From: Diabrotica undecimpunctata
Lineage: Eukaryota > Arthropoda > Insecta > Coleoptera > Chrysomelidae
Direction: 5' to 3'
NCBI RefSeq assembly: GCF_040954645.1
Contig: NC_092808.1
Span: 86,497,389-86,561,388, forward strand
DNA: 64,000 bases
This document shows, piece after piece, positions 13,799 to 24,362 of this stretch. The position numbers and the translations under genes are program-made. The notes beneath the pieces are model-generated. The model was not told the DNA's origin. It ran no database searches and saw only the letters and a program-made list of their open reading frames with translations. Position 1 is the stretch's first letter. The number at the start of each line of letters is the position of its first letter.

Positions 13799-15359
13799 AT
13801 TTACTATTTTATATATAGTTTAGTAGATCTGTAAAAACTACAACGTGAAGATATTTCTACGTAAGGAATAAACATCAGTAAAATAAATTGAAAAACTTAC
13901 CCGAAACTACAGGACTACGAAAATATGAAAAATAACAAAGTAAACTGCACTCTAGGCTAGCAAAAATGCAACTGAATGACTAGTCAGACTTGATTGGTAC
14001 TTCATGTGACCGATAGTCGATAAATATTGATGATCAGTGGCGAAACCGCATCCAGTAGCATATTGTGTCCGCCGGACACACACTGTCCGGTTACATTAGT
14101 AAAAATAATTTTATTTTTTATAGTTTATTTTGATTAGTTCAAAATATTGAGTTGTTGTCTCCAATAAGTTTACTTTAAAGTAGACAAAATCCTAATTTTT
14201 GATGTAATAATATACTGTGCTTTTCGAAATATACAGTAACATATCTATAAGTGTGTCCGATGGACACACCTTTTCTGGATAAGGGTTAAATGCAAATAAT
14301 TTTAAAAATTTCAAAAAGTTTTAATATTTTATTTCGACATATGACAGTTAATAATATCTCTTTCGGACATTTGGTACATAACCATAATTTTGAATTGTTT
14401 TGTTTGAATTTGAACGTAAATCTCAAAGTAAGCTCCGTTGAAAAATCTAGATATTTTCATTTTAATATTAATTTAAATTTCTATGGTGTCCTCAACGTAT
14501 GGAGCTTGTTGTAAATCTTTACAAATAGCGCCATTGTAAGTTTGTTTTTATATATTGTTAATATTATTTGAAATACCTTTTATTGTGAAGTAATAATAAA
14601 TATGTAATAATTCTCTCTAAACCAAGTGTAGAACTATTTGCTTTAAAATATTCCCCTTTTAATACTTTTTAGGAAAGAAAAGCCCTTCTTTCCATCCAGC
14701 AAGAAGATTCTTTTAAATGGACCAATTTAAATAGTTTAGGAACCCTTCTTGTGTATGTTGCCCGGAAAATCTATGTAAGTATTTTTTTTAAATTCTTTCT
14801 TTATAGTTAACCCTTTTCAGTCTCTCTTTTATTCACTTACTTACGACCTAGCTCTCCAATCAAACCAAGAGTAACCGTTCGCAGACCTTTAGGTTTGTTT
14901 GCCTACCCTATTTCCAGCCCAGTAATTTCTGTCCCCAGTTTCAACTCCCTATAAGTGATAGTCAATATGGTATGCAAAATATTACCAGTACAAGTTTCTC
15001 CTTACCATCCCTTGTAAACTGAGACTTATTACTAAATAAACATTAGCACAGTATCTTTCAATTTTCTGCAAATAGTTAGGTTGGATACTTATTTAATATT
15101 TTGTTTATTTGCAAAAACAGTTGTTTAGCACTGTATTTATAATAAGTTGGTCCACACACATATAAGTTGCATTTCATTAGTTTCATTTTATTTTCCTGTT
15201 GGGAGTTCTCCATGTGCTATATGGAAACTAAACAAATTAGAGAAAGTTGTCATTTGGTAACCGCCGGCCAGAAACGCGCAGTTGATATTCTTGTCGGGTA
15301 GCTTTGCCATTTCCATATGAAAATTCGTATACATACACCATACATATTAATTAGGAAAG
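12407..15359. repeat. Tandem duplication, copy 2
   Basis: Direct copy of 9454-12406. The breakpoint shows only a 2-bp overlap (AC) between GGAAAG|AC and C|ACTGCTG, i.e. microhomology rather than long homology. The copy carries the piggyBac right end (to 14285, TTAA at 14286-14289) but not the left inverted repeat. The transposon copy here therefore cannot excise as a unit on its own. An assembly duplication of two haplotypes is the main alternative. Confidence 0.95.
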
Positions 15360-15610
15360 ACAGAATAATTTTATTTTTTAAATTTAATACTAACAATTTA
15401 TCGCTTAATTTAGTTTTGAGTCATATTATTAGATAACAAAATGGTTTAAGTTAATCCACTTAATGTTTTTCAACTCAATTTTAAGTATCAAAACAATTTT
15501 TTTTTTTAATTCTGATACATTGGATTTTTATTATTTCATACTTGTGATTATTTCAAACCGTGTATTTAAAAAGAAATGAATAATAAAAGGAATAGGAAAA
15601 ATAAATAATT

Positions 15611-15613
<3 letters not shown>

Positions 15614-15682
<69 letters not shown>
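15614..15682. repeat. (TA)n microsatellite
   Basis: An uninterrupted TA tract of about 69 bp in AT-rich non-coding sequence. Confidence 0.95.
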
Positions 15683-15687
<5 letters not shown>

Positions 15688-15750
15688 TTAATAAATAACT
15701 GTGTTCTTCTGCCATTTTCTCTGAGATCTTAATACAATTTACCAATTTTA

Positions 15751-15830
15751 TTGAGAATAAGCCACAATTTAACTTTAAAATAAGTTTATTTTGTCGTTTT
15801 GAGTTTCACTTTCAAAATCATTTTTAAAAT
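15751..15830. repeat. Fragment of an AATAAGCCACAAT repeat family
   Basis: Contains AATAAGCCACAATTTAACTT followed by a TTTATTTTGTCGTTTTGAGT block. The same order (AATAAGCCACAAT, then TTTATTTTACTGACGTTTCGA) occurs at 37985-38060. It appears to be a partial, mutated copy of that repeat. Confidence 0.5.
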
Positions 15831-16270
15831 ACGAGACATATTTAAGAGACAGAAATTAAATAATTTTTTTTTTACTTGAAAAAAAAAAGTTCTTCTAATA
15901 TTTGAGCAGACATATATTCAAATAATATTGTTAATATTTTTGAGTAGCATTGCTGGGAGTACTTTATTGAAAGATAGTTTATTCGATTATGAAATCAACT
16001 TTAGCTTAAGAATACCCATCAGAAAAATTAAATGTAATTTTTCTTAAAAGAAAACAATTACATGCAATGATAAAATTCTCGTGTTAGTTATCCCGTCGTA
16101 GGTCGTGAGAAAAAAATTAGGAAAAAACGGTTATGATACATCCCGACACGGTAAGTATTTGGTCTTACATTTAGTTTACTCTCAATATTAGCCAAAATCT
16201 TGAAATTTAAATGTATGCTAGTTTAAAATATAAACGATTATATTCTCGATATGTTATTGACTCACTAATA

Positions 16271-16282
16271 GTAAATATTGTG
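16271..16282. repeat. 12-bp target-site duplication (left) of hammerhead array
   Basis: GTAAATATTGTG, repeated exactly at 17518-17529. The pair brackets the whole tandem array, as expected of a retrotransposed insertion. Confidence 0.75.
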
Positions 16283-16320
16283 AAAAAGACAGAAAAGATT
16301 TGATTTCACGTTCAAAGCGT

Positions 16321-16380
16321 CTATGTATCTATTGATACGTATTTCGACTTAATAAGTCTCATCAGAATAGTTATTCATAG
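16321..16380 (-). ncRNA. Type I hammerhead ribozyme, inverted copy
   Basis: The reverse complement is identical over 60 nt to the copies at 16785 and 17194, with every conserved core residue present. It lies in the inverted leading unit, so any RNA from the plus strand would carry its antisense. A transcript spanning both could form a long duplex instead of folding into the ribozyme. Confidence 0.88.
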
Positions 16381-16784
16381 CCGTTCTTAACGTGAAAATC
16401 AATTTTCTCTGTCTTATTAGAAGTAACAATAACATGACTTCGTTATGGACGCAATAGCGACATCTGATAGAAAAATTTTATTCGGATCTACTCTGTATGA
16501 GTACGAGAAACAAATTCGTTAGGATTTCTGCCTAGATGAATAGACATGTCGTGGAATGCAAATTTTAGATTCCCCATGTCTTCTTTAACTTCTTTAACAT
16601 CTTTATCATCGTCTGGTCATGTCTTGCAATTTTTAGAAGGCTCCAGATTAAAGCAGAAATCTGAATTTGTTTCGAAACTATCTTACCGATTTTTCTATCA
16701 GATGTCGCTATTGCGTCCATAACGAAGTCATGTTATTGTTACTTCTAATAAGACAGAGAAAATTGATTTTCACGTTAAGAACGG

Positions 16785-16844
16785 CTATGAATAACTATTC
16801 TGATGAGACTTATTAAGTCGAAATACGTATCAATAGATACATAG
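16785..16844 (+). ncRNA. Type I hammerhead ribozyme, copy 2
   Basis: Elements in order: outer stem I CTATG (16785-16789), internal loop AATAA, inner stem I CTATT (16795-16799), core CTGATGA (16800-16806), stem II GACTT / loop ATT / AAGTC (16807-16819), core GAAA (16820-16823), palindromic stem III TACGTA, the A15.1 partner T and cleavage base C (16831). The second strand of stem I is AATAG, internal loop ATA, CATAG (16832-16844). All pairings are Watson-Crick. Predicted self-cleavage is between 16831 and 16832. The stem III lacks a loop, as in animal hammerheads thought to act as dimers. The stem I internal loop could dock with the stem II loop. Confidence 0.92.
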
Positions 16845-17193
16845 ACGCTTTGAACGTGAAATCAAATCTTTTCTGTCTTTTTCATTTTATTCGGATCTAC
16901 TCTGTATGAGTACGAGAAACAAATTCGTTAGGATTTCTGCCTAGATGAATAGACATGTCGTGGAATGCAAATTTTAGATTCCCCATGTCTTCTTTAACTT
17001 CTTTAACATCTTTATCATCGTCTGGTCATGTCTTGCAAGTTTTAGAAGGCTCCAGATTAAAGCAGAAATCTGAATTTGTTTCGAAACTATCTTACCGATT
17101 TTTCTATCAGATGTCGCTATTGCGTCCATAACGAAGTCATGTTATTGTTACTTCTAATAAGACAGAGAAAATTGATTTTCACGTTAAGAACGG

Positions 17194-17253
17194 CTATGAA
17201 TAACTATTCTGATGAGACTTATTAAGTCGAAATACGTATCAATAGATACATAG
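17194..17253 (+). ncRNA. Type I hammerhead ribozyme, copy 3
   Basis: Exact repeat of the 16785-16844 ribozyme, 409 bp downstream, with cleavage predicted between 17240 and 17241. Cutting at this site and at 16831/16832 would release a 409-nt monomer. Hammerhead ends (2',3'-cyclic phosphate and 5'-OH) suit ligation into a circle. Confidence 0.92.
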
Positions 17254-17517
17254 ACGCTTTGAACGTGAAATCAAATCTTTTCTGTCTTTTTCATTTTATT
17301 CGGATCTACTCTGTATGAGTACGAGAAACAAATTCGTTAGGATTTCTGCCTAGATGAATAGACATGTCGTGGAATGCAAATTTTAGATTCCCCATGTCTT
17401 CTTTAACTTCTTTAACATCTTTATCATCGTCTGGTCATGTCTTGCAATTTTTAGAAGGCTCCAGATTAAAGCAGAAATCTGAATTTGTTTCGAAACTATC
17501 TTACCGAGTAAATATTG

Positions 17518-17529
17518 TGTTTATATGGA
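17518..17529. repeat. 12-bp target-site duplication (right) of hammerhead array
   Basis: GTAAATATTGTG, matching 16271-16282. The array's last unit stops just before it, mid-unit, without a poly(A) or simple-repeat tail. Confidence 0.75.
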
Positions 17530-18139
17530 ATTAAGTCACAATTGATTATGATGATAATTACATATTAGCTGAAAATTTTACGTTTTGATTTTCACTCCGG
17601 AAACCGTTTCAAAAAAAGATTATTTAAAAGATTTTTGTTAAAGTTTCACGAGGTTATGTATGTCATTTTACAAAATTAAAAGATAACGCACTTAGTATTG
17701 CGCTGATGTTATTGGCAAAAGTTATGGTTAGGCATGTTAACTCATTATGACCTAGTGTTACTTTTATGTAACGCTTGCAGAGGTAATTAAAAAACTGTAC
17801 ACTAAGTTTCAGTTTGGCTATAATCACGTATATGGCGGTGTAAACGCTGATAGTTGTTTTAGTTAGTGAGTAACTGCAGTCTGAATCAGATATAATTTAG
17901 CAACTATCATGGAGCATAACATTCGTTTTGAATAAGTATTACTAAAATCTTATTTTTAGAGTAAAATGCATGATATTTTTACAACACTGTTAAACAATAC
18001 TTTTTTGTTGTCGTCTGTGAAAATTTATAGAATACTTTGAGTATGTTTGATAAAAACAGCTTTGAACTGTAGAGTTACATAATATGTAACGCTAGGCTCT
18101 CTGGAGTACGTGCCCTTTTCAACCTTGAAATAAGTATTA
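17530..18139. other. Non-coding stretch
   Basis: No gene recognised. Two similar words, TTACTTTTATGTAACGCT (about 17759) and TTACATAATATGTAACGCTA (about 18073), could be remnants of transposon ends close to the piggyBac fragment that follows. This was not resolved. Confidence 0.35.
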
Positions 18140-18715
18140 ATACTCTTTATTTATTTCGAAACGAGGTTTAACTATACAAGAAGCAATAGAATTGCATATA
18201 CAGATGATGCAGATGAAATCTTTATTGATTCTGTGGATGCCAGTGAATTATCGGATGAGGATTCTGGAAATAAGGATGAGGAAGGCACTTTGGACAATCT
18301 AACTGGCCATCAACTTCTGTCCAAAGTGAAAATTTGATTTAAAAAATATAGAGATGGTGAGAACGACGAAGCTCTTTCATATGATACATTCGAACAAAAT
18401 ACAGACGAAGAAACTATAGAAAATGAGAATTTTGAAAAGCAGGAAAAAAGAGAGGCGATATCCCCAAAAAAATTTAAACTTAATAGTAAAATTAACTGAT
18501 AGCGAGCAGATACGACTGCAAACCTAGAAAGCGACATGTTTGGGACAACCAGCCTGACATGCCAAATAAAGCAGTTTATAATGCCATGATACGGGAAAGA
18601 TTTACTCAGATAATGTGATTTATACTCAGATAACTCCAAAGTAGATGCTTATGACAAACTCTTTAAACTCCGCCCGCTTGCAAATATGGTAAAAAATAAT
18701 TTTCTTATTAATAAA
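18140..18715 (+). pseudogene. piggyBac-like transposase N-terminal remnant
   Basis: Plus-strand pieces in shifting frames read an acidic N-terminus (FIDSVDASELSDEDSGNKDE), then after stops a segment with DNSKVDAYDKLFKLRPLANM (about 18635-18690), which resembles the start of the piggyBac core domain. At least three frame changes or stops are present. The catalytic region is absent, so this is a fragment of a third piggyBac-type element, in the opposite orientation to elements #1 and #2. Confidence 0.65.
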
Positions 18716-18930
18716 AATTAATCTTTGATCTCCCTTATGTAGTATTTAATTTGGTTTTGGACAGAATAGAAATCAAAATGTGTTGGTTGTTTTAAATGTT
18801 GTTATGATATTGAGTTCATCTTGTGAGTGTTTCTAAATTTCGTGTGTTGTTTTGTTCTTTGTTCTATCATGCGAAATTCGTTGTTTATAAATGAAAATGG
18901 GTAGTCATTTTTTGTTAAAAAGTTTCTCAG

Positions 18931-19548
18931 TCAGGATTTCTTCTTTTTGTCCAAACCTCTTCTACCTTCAATCTTGCCTTCCACGATAAGTTGTAGCAGA
19001 CTGTACTTATCATTACAGAACACATGGCCCAGGTATGACGCTGTCCTCCTTTTAACAGTGGTTAAAAATTTCACCTCGTTACCCATTCGTCTTAATACCT
19101 CTGTGTTGGTCACTCTGTCTGTCTAAGGTATTCTCAGTATGCCTCGATACAGCCACTCTTCAACTCCGTAAAGTAGCGTAGAGAGTGCGTAGCATTTCGT
19201 TGCGCGCCATCGGAGGTTAACACTTAGGTGGCGGTTGCTTAAAAGCTTTCTCATTTTGATGAATTTGGATCTGGTTATTTCAATTCGGATCTTAATCTCT
19301 GCGTCTGGGCCCCACTTATCATTTACTGTATATCTTAGATATTTAAATCGGTGTACTCTTTCAATACGTTCGGCTTCAATATTCAGGTCGATATGTTGAA
19401 TGTTCGTTTTACTGATCACCATAAATTTAGTTTTCTTTCTATTGATCTTCAGTCCAAATTGATTGCCAGGTGTATTTTCTCTATTTAGCATCATCGGCTC
19501 AAAATTGGGTTTATTTTTTTTAACGTAACAGGCCCTGTAACGTACCAC
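18931..19548 (-). pseudogene. Non-LTR retrotransposon, RT C-terminal fragment
   Basis: Two minus-strand frames (19123-19548 then 18931-19113) read the region after the RT active site. Matching segments include LKINRKKTKFMVISKTNIQH, HRFKYLRYTVND and, further on, TASYLGHVFCNDKYSLLQLI. The same succession occurs in the element at 22141-24350. It is 5'-truncated, lacks the YADD box and is split by a frame change near 19118. The clade looks like the RTE-like endonuclease-reverse transcriptases of insects, but that is by resemblance only. Confidence 0.8.
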
Positions 19549-19563
19549 TATATATTCTGCTAA

Positions 19564-20735
19564 CTATAATTACCGAGAGATAAAATCAATACCATAGATC
19601 CCACAAGAACACAAGACAATGTGGATTGGTCCCTGGAAGAGGAACACGAGAACACATTCTCAATCATAGAGAAATTATAGAAAAATCTAGAGAATTTAAT
19701 CTAAAAACATATTTGTGCTTCGTCGACTACATAAAAGCGTTTGATAATGTAAAGTGGTATAAAATGTGGGGAATACTGAGAGAAATGGGTACCCCCGAAC
19801 ATCTAATATACCTACTAAAACAACTGTATATCAACAACACAGCAAACGTAAGAGTCAACAACCTATACTCCGATAATTTTAAACTAAAAGCCGGTGTTCG
19901 TCAAGGATGTATTATCTCTCCCACGTTATTTAATATATATAGCGAACACATCATGCGCATTGTATTCGACGGATGGCAAGAAGGAATATCAGTCCGATGC
20001 CTAAAAATCTGCAATCTCCGCTATGCTGACGACACTTTAGTACTAGCATCATCAATAAATGACCTTAAATACATCATAAACAGACTAGATACTATTAGTC
20101 GTGAATATGAACTTAAAATTAATGTACAGAAGACCAAGGTGATGATAATCGATCGAATTAGAAATAACCAGCCGGAAATACGAAACGTAGCGGGATTTGA
20201 AGTGGTAAACCGTTTCAATTACTTAGGTTTTGCTAGCACAAACAATGGTGGATGCGAAGAAGAGATACTTCGACGCCTTACAATGGACAGATCAGCAACG
20301 GTCAAACTTACTAAAATCTGGAAAGATACTAACATAACCAGGAACACGAAACTGCGCCTAGTAAGAACGCTTATTTTTCCTATCGCTACCTATGCGTCAG
20401 AAATTTGGACCATTAAAAAGTCCGACTCACGACGTATAAAGGCCTTTGAAATGTGGGTATATCGTAGAATGATGCGCATACCCTGTACAGCATATCGTAC
20501 ACATTACCAGACTAATGGAAGGCATGGAAAGGTTGGTGGTTGAAGGCAAGGTAGATGGTAAAAGAACCCGAGGAAGATTACCACTCCGATGATCAGACCA
20601 AATAAAGTGCGCTACCGGTTACTCTATGTCTGAGACATCACACCGCACCCAGGAGAGAAAAGAATGGATAACAACCATTCTTCAAATACCATAACGTCAC
20701 CACATCCTTACGAAGTATAAAGGATAGAGAAGGAG
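19564..20735 (+). pseudogene. Non-LTR retrotransposon RT fragment with intact YADD
   Basis: The main open frame (19626-20543, 305 codons) starts in the RT domain at PGRGTREHI and includes LCFVDYIKAFDNVKW, GVRQGCIISPTLFNIYS and the catalytic box LRYADDTLVLAS. It then has the post-RT region ending AFEMWVYRRMMRIP. After a frame change it continues (GKVDGKRTRGR) towards the element's 3' end near 20735. The endonuclease and the first part of RT are missing (5' truncation). It is oriented head to head with the fragment at 18931-19548, so the two are separate insertions. Confidence 0.85.
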
Positions 20736-22128
20736 AAACAGGGCGAAATAATTGTAGAATTGTGGATCTAAAATTCAAAAAGTTCTACTAATTTTCCAAA
20801 ATACTGACATCAACTCAAAAATATACTAAAATTCATTTTAAAAATATTCTTAACTTCTTTATAAGACTGAAATAACTCAAAATATTGCATTATTCTACAC
20901 AGAAGTGTTGTATTATCTTACTTTATTTTTGAGAAAGGCATATCTCAAAATACGACAGTATGGTGCAAATTGTTAGACCAGCTTTTTTATTTATCTTATC
21001 AACAATAAAGACACTTCTAATATCTGACGGTCATAGACATAAACTTACTTTCATCTTTCATCACACAAAAAAATATAGAATATTTAAAATCTGTTCACTA
21101 ATATAGTCTATTTTGTAAATCCAAACAATAAAGACAAGATATTCTTAAAATTACCCCAAACTATTAAAAAAACCCTCAGCTTGAGATTTTGCGGTAAAAA
21201 CTTGTATAAATGCAGAGAGTAGTTATTCAATGATTTGCCCAACCCCAAAATATCAAAATAACCTTTACCAGCACATGTTGTGTAAAAAACTAGTTTAAAT
21301 GCGTAAAACCACTAGTTAATCAACGATTTGGCCAACGCCCAGTCAATAGAGTATAATGACTAAAGTAATTTTAAGTATAATATGTAAATATATGGAGTCA
21401 TTTGTTTTGTTATATTATCTGTATGGTTATCATCTATTTAACCTGTTGCCCTGTATCTATTTTGAGAGCATCCAAAAACATGTTGAATATTATAATATTT
21501 AATTTGTATTATTAAACCCAATTCTTACTCCTCTTCAGATATTTGCTTGGATCACCAGGCGTTGATATTGACAGACATAAACACCCAAATACATATATAC
21601 TTTATACAATATTAAATTATTACGGTTAAAGTATTTTCAAAGCTTTCCGCTACGAAAGTCAGGAAGCTAAACTAATATGTTGTTAGTATTCAATAGTATA
21701 AATTATTTTATGTTGATGTGGGATAGAAGGTTGTTTTGATAAAATTAAAAACTTTTTTGATAAAATCTTCTTAAGCATACTGCTTTCAATAACTGTAACA
21801 TTAATATAAACATAGCATAACATTTTTTGTTGAAATCAAATGTATCTATCTATAATACTGTGTTTTTAACAAAAGGTAAAAGGTCGCAAAAATGTCAATA
21901 GTAGCATAGAAAAATGATCAATTTCTCGTCACGTTATTCTTGTCACTGAATAATATTCACTTTTAGGAACGTAGGCTGGTTGTAGAAAAGTCCAAGTAAA
22001 TATATTCTGACATTTCTTTTTAATTTTTGCGGAAATTATATTTTTTACTTTTGTCTGATTTTACTATCTGATTGACGTGATGCGGTAGGTGGTAGTATGA
22101 CAAGACCTGTTGCCAATTTTATATTATT
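20736..22128. other. Non-coding stretch with a weak direct repeat
   Basis: No gene was recognised. Two related blocks of about 55 bp occur at 21195-21245 and 21283-21340 (sharing TAAATGC, AGTT..TCAA.GATTTG and CCAAC.CC), apparently an old local duplication. Confidence 0.45.
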
Positions 22129-22140
22129 ATTGGTCACATT

Positions 22141-24341
22141 TTACCCGGGTGCGGACCCACAAACTTACCAGGGTGCGGACGTAGCATCAGACCACAATCC
22201 GGTGGTATGTAAGTTTGAAGTAAAGTTAAAAAAGCCAAATGTAAAGAACAGGCCCGAAACGCTAGATATTAGGAAGCTTTCCAACAATAATATTAAACAA
22301 CAGATGCAGGAGAATTTAAATACCGAAATATCAAAAATCCTTAAAAATAACAATGAACCGCTGGAAAAGTGGAGTGAAATTAAAGAAGAGATTAGGACTT
22401 CAAGCACTAAGTTTTTACTACTTGATAAGAGAAAAAAGAAAGACTGGATGACTGCAGAAATCCTTGACATGATGGAAGAGAGACGGATATATAAAATTAA
22501 AGATACTGCCAAATACCGCGAAACCCATAGACGAATTAGAGCTGAGATAAGAAAAACTAAAGAGAAATGGTTCTCGGAGAGATGCGAAGAAATCGAACAG
22601 TGCGAAAAGGTATACGTCTATCACAATATGCATAAGAAGATAAAGGAACTCACAATAAAGAAAAGTTACAATATTTTATCGAAAGGGCTATGCGATGATA
22701 ATGGAAATCTACAACTAGACCCCGACAAAATAGTTAGAATCTGGGAAACTTATGTGGAACAACTGTTTAATGATGACCGTCCTAGTGGGTATACACTGAG
22801 CAATGATGATACTGGCGCGTCTATTCTAAAATCAGAAGTGGAGAATGCTATAAAACGTCTTAAAAATAACAAAACACCAGGCAACGATAACGTATACGGG
22901 AAAGTATTGAAAATGCTATGCGAAACAAACAGTCAATTTCTAGACTCACTCGTCAGACTCTTGAACAATATTTATAGCAGCGGGGAGTTTCCTGAAGACT
23001 GGCTAGAGTCAACTTTTGTTGCCATACCGAAAAAACCAAAAGCAAAGTCTTGTGATCAACATCGGATGATAAGTCTAATTAACCACATTTCGAAGGCATA
23101 CACCAAGGTTATTTACAACAGAATAAGCAAAAAATGCGAGGATAACATTGGAGATTTGCAGTTTGGGTTTCGGAATTCTCTTGGGACAAGAGAAGCACTT
23201 TTTAGTCTGCAGGTACTCATCCAGCGCTGCAGAGATATGAACAAAGACGTGTACATATGCTTTATAGACTACGCAAAAGCATTCGATAACGTAAAGCACG
23301 AAAAGATAATTGAAGTTCTCCATAAGATCGGAGTCGACTACAGAGACATTCGAACAATAGCGAGTCTCTATTGGGGCCAAACAGCTAAAGTGAAAGTAGG
23401 ATCTACATTGACCAATAAAATTGAGATCAAGAAAGGGGTAACAAAGGGCTGTATCTTGTCTCCTATTGTCTTTAATATATACTCAGAAGAAGTATTTAAG
23501 ACAGCGCTGGAGGAAAGCACAGAAGGCATAAAGATAAATGGAGAAATAATTAATAACATAAGGTATGCTCATGACACTGTGATTCTAGCAAGTAGCATGG
23601 AGGAACTAAGTTGCCTAATGAGTAAGATACAAAAAACAAGTGCACAATACGGACTCAGACTAAATATTACAAAAACCAAATGGATGCTAGTAAGCAAAAC
23701 CCAACAACCACCACAGCAACTGATATTAGACAATGAAAGAATTGAACACGTGGATTCGTACATCTACTTGGGAACAACAGTTAACTCAAATTGGGATCAA
23801 GCGAAGGAAATACGTATAAGAGTAGAAAAGGCAAGAGCATCGTTCACTAGCATGAAGCAAATTTTCACCTCTAAATGCCTCACCCTACCTCTCAAAATTC
23901 GACTTCTGAAATGTTATGTATTCCCGGTTTTTGTTATATGGTATGGAGGCGTGGACAATGACCGCAACATTGATAAAAAAAGTAGAGGCCTTCGAAATGT
24001 GGGCTTACCGACGAATATTACGTATATCCTGGACTGAACACGTGACTAACGAAGAAGTACTACGCCGGATAGGTAAAGAGAGAGAAGTAGGAATAAGTAT
24101 AAAGAAAAGAAAGTTGGAATACTTGGGTCACGTTATGAGACATAATAAATATAGAGTACTACAACTGATCGTTCAAAGGAAAATAGACAGCAGAAGGGGT
24201 CCAGGGAGGAGAAGACACTTGTGGCTTCTAAACTTGCGGCAATGGTTCGGATTGTCATCTGCTGAACTATTCAGATCTGCCGTAAACAAAGTCAGAATAG
24301 GCATGTTTATTGCCAACGTTCGGAACGGACAAGGCACATGA
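22141..24341 (+). pseudogene. Endonuclease-reverse transcriptase, truncated and mutated
   Basis: The frame runs 22097-24037, but its first 15 codons are flanking DNA. In order it has the tail of the AP-endonuclease domain, a Lys/Glu-rich linker, then RT blocks FVAIPKKPKAKSCDQHRMIS, LQFGFRNSLGTREAL and ICFIDYAKAFDNVKHEK. The catalytic box is RYAHDT (codons at 23564-23575), with His where Asp is expected in YADD. A one-base indel around 23930 shifts the reading into the 23916-24341 frame, which carries AFEMWAYRRILRISW and the C-terminus. The active-site change and the frameshift both argue against activity. Confidence 0.9.
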
Positions 24342-24350
24342 AGAAGAAGA
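22141..24350 (+). mobile_element. 5'-truncated non-LTR retrotransposon with 12-bp TSD
   Basis: ATTGGTCACATT occurs at 22129-22140 and again at 24351-24362, bracketing the element. The 3' end is GGCACATG followed by AAGAAGAAGA, a short (AAG)n tail. The 5' end begins within the end of the endonuclease domain (SDHNPVVCKF). GGGTGCGGAC appears twice within the first 40 bp, a micro-duplication of the kind left by template switching at 5' junctions. Confidence 0.9.
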
Positions 24351-24362
24351 ATTGGTCACATT

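Larger units (their letters stand above)
16283..17517 (+). mobile_element. Retrozyme-like 409-bp tandem array with hammerhead ribozymes
   Basis: A direct tandem array with a period of exactly 409 bp runs from about 16476 to 17517: the word TTTTATTCGG recurs at 16476, 16885 and 17294. It is preceded by an inverted partial unit at 16283-16475, the reverse complement of about 16687-16884. Each unit holds a roughly 200-bp segment with a complete type I hammerhead and a roughly 210-bp segment with no motif I recognise. There is no open frame. Twelve-base direct repeats flank the array. Small non-autonomous tandem elements with hammerheads are known in animals as retrozymes; assignment here is by architecture. 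The 5' inversion resembles twin priming by a LINE-type reverse transcriptase. Confidence 0.85.

Noticed and set aside
9231..14285. Two independent piggyBac insertions
   Set aside because: The second copy shares the same flanking DNA (over 1 kb past the right end) and lacks the left terminus, so it arose by tandem duplication.
16283..17517. A CRISPR array or ordinary satellite
   Set aside because: The 409-bp units have no short repeat/spacer pattern, the host is eukaryotic, and the block has insertion-type flanks with an inverted first unit.
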